Shown: in pieces, positions 41,502-43,836 of the stretch
How the letters are laid out: the number at the start of each line of letters is the position of its first letter
Position numbering within the stretch: position 1 is the stretch's first letter
Assembly (NCBI RefSeq): GCF_947495845.1
Contig: NZ_CANMAO010000033.1
Location: 1 to 43,836 of the forward strand
DNA length: 43,836 bases
Direction of reading: 5' to 3'
Origin: an uncultured Endozoicomonas sp.
GTDB taxonomy: Bacteria > Pseudomonadota > Gammaproteobacteria > Pseudomonadales > Endozoicomonadaceae
The notes under the pieces: generated by a model
What the model saw: the letters and a program-made list of their open reading frames with translations, nothing else
What the model was told of the DNA's origin: nothing
Databases searched by the model: none
Translations under genes and position numbers: made by a program

Positions 41502-42230
41502 TCACCCCGCAAAGAGCGAAAACGTCAAAAGATCCGGATTGGTCAACGTCAACCGATCCCGTACATCTTTCCCATACCAACCATCCAGCACATCAGCAGC
41601 TGCTTTCATAGCCGGTGGTCGTCGTTTAGCGTGATGAGCATCGGATGCCACAAACTGCACCAACTCATGGTCGAGTAACCAGCGAGCCGTGGTCTGAGCT
41701 TTTTCACCAAAGAATCCGGGGATGCAACCGGCAGTCACCTGCAGCAATGCGCCGCGCTCCACCAATGGCAGAACCCGGTCCGGGTAGGCCATCAATTCTT
41801 TATTCCGCTCCGGGTGAGCAATCACTGCTCGAATCTTCTGTTTCTCAAGCCACTCCAACATATGTTCTATGCCCATGGGGATATTCTGGTGCGGCATCTC
41901 CAGCAATAAACAATCGTAACCCTCCCACTGGCCAATCATGGGAATGCGTTTATTGCGCAGCTGGAACATCATCTCATCGCTGAAGCGCACTTCTGCGGCC
42001 ATGGCCAACTGCACACCGATTTCTGCGTCACTGGCCTGCTTAACCAAATCATCAAACGCCGGTTTAATGGTAGTGATGTCGTTATCGTAACGACCGGGGT
42101 GCATATGAGGCGTACAGACCAACCGCTGAATACCATCAGCTTCTGCCTGCCACAGCAACTCCAAGGCCTGTTCCAGAGTATCGGGGCCATCGTCGATGGC
42201 GGGGATAATATGGTTATGAATATCTATCAT
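41502..42230 (-). CDS. CpsB/CapC-type tyrosine-protein phosphatase (PHP family)
   Basis: A 242-residue PHP-domain metallophosphatase of the CpsB/YwqE type, which dephosphorylates bacterial tyrosine kinases that control capsule or exopolysaccharide chain length. Metal-binding motifs are IDIHNHIIPAIDDGP at the N-terminus, VCTPHMHPGRYDN, AAEVRFSDE, VIAHPERN and FVASDAHHAKRRPP. The length matches the family. No tyrosine kinase gene is inside the window; it may lie beyond the right edge. Hairpin repeats bracket the gene on both sides. Confidence 0.9.
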   Translation of the reverse strand: MIDIHNHIIPAIDDGPDTLEQALELLWQAEADGIQRLVCTPHMHPGRYDNDITTIKPAFDDLVKQASDAEIGVQLAMAAEVRFSDEMMFQLRNKRIPMIGQWEGYDCLLLEMPHQNIPMGIEHMLEWLEKQKIRAVIAHPERNKELMAYPDRVLPLVERGALLQVTAGCIPGFFGEKAQTTARWLLDHELVQFVASDAHHAKRRPPAMKAAADVLDGWYGKDVRDRLTLTNPDLLTFSLFAG

Positions 42231-42241
42231 TTTTTAAAAGC

Positions 42242-42347
42242 TTTTCACCACAAAGGCACAAAGACACAAAGAAAAGCAAAAGACGGGTAAGGGCAACGCT
42301 CTTACAAACGCTTTTCCTTCGTGCCTTTGTGTCTTTGTGGTTCAAAA
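42242..42347. repeat. CACAAAG-armed hairpin element
   Basis: The left arm TTTTCACCACAAAGGCACAA continues to AAGAAAAGC; the right arm GCTTTTCCTTCGTGCCTTTG continues to TGTCTTTGTGGTTCAAAA. The centre is about 40 bases and unlike those of other copies. It lies between the O-antigen ligase family gene and the CpsB-type gene. Confidence 0.9.
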
Positions 42348-42354
42348 ATAATCT

Positions 42355-43758
42355 TTATTGTCGCACCTTACCCACAGGTGTCGGCATATAACGGGCCAGA
42401 AGAGCCAACGCCATCATCACCACAAAATACACCGCATTAGAAGGAATCTGCAGATTAAAATCCACCGATGAGTGAATCATAATCGCCAGCATTCCCATAA
42501 AGGCGGTAAAGCCCATGCCGATCATCAACCGGCTGCGGCGCAGGCGCATGGCTTGAATGGCATGCCAGGCAGCGGTGAGCACCATCAGTGCCAGAATCAC
42601 ATAAGCCGGAATACCAAACTCCAACGGAAACTGCAGAAAATCAATATGGGCCAGGTCGTAAAAGCCCCGCCAACTGCCATCATGATAAGCAGGTAATGTC
42701 GTGTAGTACGAGCCGCCACCGGAACCGGTCAAACCATAATCACCAATAGCGTCCAGCGTGACGGTTGCCACATTGGGTCGGGTTTCCCGTTCTATGGCGG
42801 TTTGCTCAAGGCGTTCCACCACTTCTTCCAAACCGAACCACTGGCTAACGATCGCAGTATCAATCACCAGCAAACTGACAAACAGCACAATCATGCCCCG
42901 GCTTAACTGTTTACGACAGATAACGTACAAAAAACCGGTCATCATCAAACTGGAGAAAAACGCCGTATTACCCATACGCGAACGGGAAAGCACCAAACCA
43001 ATCACCATAATCGCCAGCCCGGTTCGCAGAATGACTTTGTTGCTCATCAGCGTTTTCAGAGTGCGATGCAGCCATTCCCGCCAGTTTTCCGAAGGGCGAT
43101 CATTGAGCTGGGCGATCAACAACCCCATACCCACCGCCAACGTCATCTCCATACACCCGGCAAAACTGTTGCGGTTCACAAAGGTACCGGTGGCCACGCC
43201 GAAATAGGAAGTCTTATCCCGAAACAGCAGTGTTTCCAAACCCGACAGCGTACTCAACGAACCAAACACCGCCTGAAAAATACCGGAAATCACCAGCACC
43301 CAGGCAAAGGTTCGCAACTTCTCCGGCTTATCGATCAGCAGCAGACAGAGGCAAAACAATAAATAGTAAGCCAGCGTCAGCAATGCTGTAATCAATGTGG
43401 AAAAGGGATCAATAGAGAGGGAAATCAACTCCGGCAGGGGCAAACCCAATGCCAGATAGGCCTGAGAATGAATATCCCAGGCAAGGGGAGAAAGTGCCTT
43501 AACCCAATCCGCAGGCAACGGCAGTTGTTGTATAAACAACCAGCTGGTCACCAGAATAAAACCAACGTGAAACCAGCGGGCTTTCTGAAAGGCCAACGTC
43601 ACCGGCAGCCGATTCAGGCCATAACCCAGCAACCAGAACAACGCCAGCCCATAGGCCAGCATCATCAAAATACCCATCGCCCACTCGGGTTTGCTGCCTT
43701 CGGGTAATGGCAGCCAGAACATCACCGCCAACAGCGGCCAAAACAATATTTTTTTCAT
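42355..43758 (-). CDS. O-antigen ligase family membrane protein
   Basis: A 467-residue polytopic membrane protein with about eleven to twelve hydrophobic segments. It has the Wzy/WaaL-type layout: a long periplasmic loop between the later helices holding TGSGGGSYYTTLPAYHDGSW and FYDLAHIDFLQFPLEFGIPA, the counterpart of the (A/V)HNDYLQ motif. SRSRMGNTAF before it is the conserved Arg-containing helix end. It may be a polymerase or ligase for the exopolysaccharide of this locus. The gene is the most upstream - strand gene in the window; 78 bases without a gene remain to the right edge. Confidence 0.85.
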   Translation of the reverse strand: MKKILFWPLLAVMFWLPLPEGSKPEWAMGILMMLAYGLALFWLLGYGLNRLPVTLAFQKARWFHVGFILVTSWLFIQQLPLPADWVKALSPLAWDIHSQAYLALGLPLPELISLSIDPFSTLITALLTLAYYLLFCLCLLLIDKPEKLRTFAWVLVISGIFQAVFGSLSTLSGLETLLFRDKTSYFGVATGTFVNRNSFAGCMEMTLAVGMGLLIAQLNDRPSENWREWLHRTLKTLMSNKVILRTGLAIMVIGLVLSRSRMGNTAFFSSLMMTGFLYVICRKQLSRGMIVLFVSLLVIDTAIVSQWFGLEEVVERLEQTAIERETRPNVATVTLDAIGDYGLTGSGGGSYYTTLPAYHDGSWRGFYDLAHIDFLQFPLEFGIPAYVILALMVLTAAWHAIQAMRLRRSRLMIGMGFTAFMGMLAIMIHSSVDFNLQIPSNAVYFVVMMALALLARYMPTPVGKVRQ

Positions 43759-43836
43759 TTTTTTGGCTCTTCAGGGATATCTGTGGGTAAAAAATGAACT
43801 GATTTAATGAAAAAAAGCACCAGCGATCAATTTCTG

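Overview
The window looks like a chromosomal segment of a host-associated marine gammaproteobacterium. An Endozoicomonas-like member of the Oceanospirillales is my best guess. This is inferred from the gene mix (ethanolamine microcompartment, cobamide salvage, type IV pilin, vps-like polysaccharide genes), the moderate GC content and the dense load of small hairpin repeats. No rRNA, tRNA, CRISPR array or intact transposase gene was seen.

Positions 1-10160 hold an ethanolamine-utilisation bacterial microcompartment (BMC) locus built as two convergent operons. The + strand operon is eutN, a small EutQ N-domain-like gene, eutQ, eutS and eutP. The - strand operon, read from 10154 leftward, is eutB, eutC, eutL, a eutK-like shell gene, eutE, eutM, a PduL-type phosphotransacylase, eutJ and an unassigned eut protein. 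They meet at a hairpin terminator near 2150. Ethanolamine is split by AdoCbl-dependent EutBC to acetaldehyde and ammonia. EutE makes acetyl-CoA and PduL makes acetyl phosphate. EutP/EutQ can then yield acetate and ATP. Both operons carry an FNR-like dyad about 112 bp upstream of the first gene. eutA, eutH, eutG, eutT and a dedicated regulator are not in the window.

Positions 10546-21889 hold a cobamide uptake and salvage island. A cobalamin riboswitch precedes btuB, followed by cobU, btuF, cbiB and cobD on the + strand, with a Cys-rich CobD-associated small protein between cobU and btuF on the - strand. A - strand operon carries cobC, cobS, a divergent cobT, cobQ and a DUF71 ATPase. It follows the B12-dependent lyase, so the two regions plausibly work together: salvaged corrinoids become the cofactor for EutBC.

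Positions 22128-28045 are a catabolic operon (acyl-CoA dehydrogenase, SDR, APH-type kinase, histidine phosphatase, second SDR) with a divergent LysR gene. The set resembles the kinase/ACAD route for 4-hydroxyacyl-CoA degradation.

Positions 28145-30385 encode an unrecognised 746-residue protein. It has an eight-Cys zinc-finger-like block and a possible Cys-His-Asp papain-like triad, and is a candidate host-directed effector. From 30400 to 38530 the DNA is accessory: tandem octamers and heptamers, a frameshifted AP2-like gene, a pilin with its probable glycosyl-ligase, 1.3 kb of gene-poor DNA with hairpin elements, a retropepsin-like protein, VanZ, and an AbiEi antitoxin whose AbiEii partner is cut to 41 codons by a repeat.

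Positions 38533-43758 are envelope polysaccharide genes on the - strand: galU, a VpsP-like protein, a CpsB-type phosphatase and an O-antigen ligase family protein. An exact 625-bp unit is present three times in tandem here and creates two truncated galU copies.
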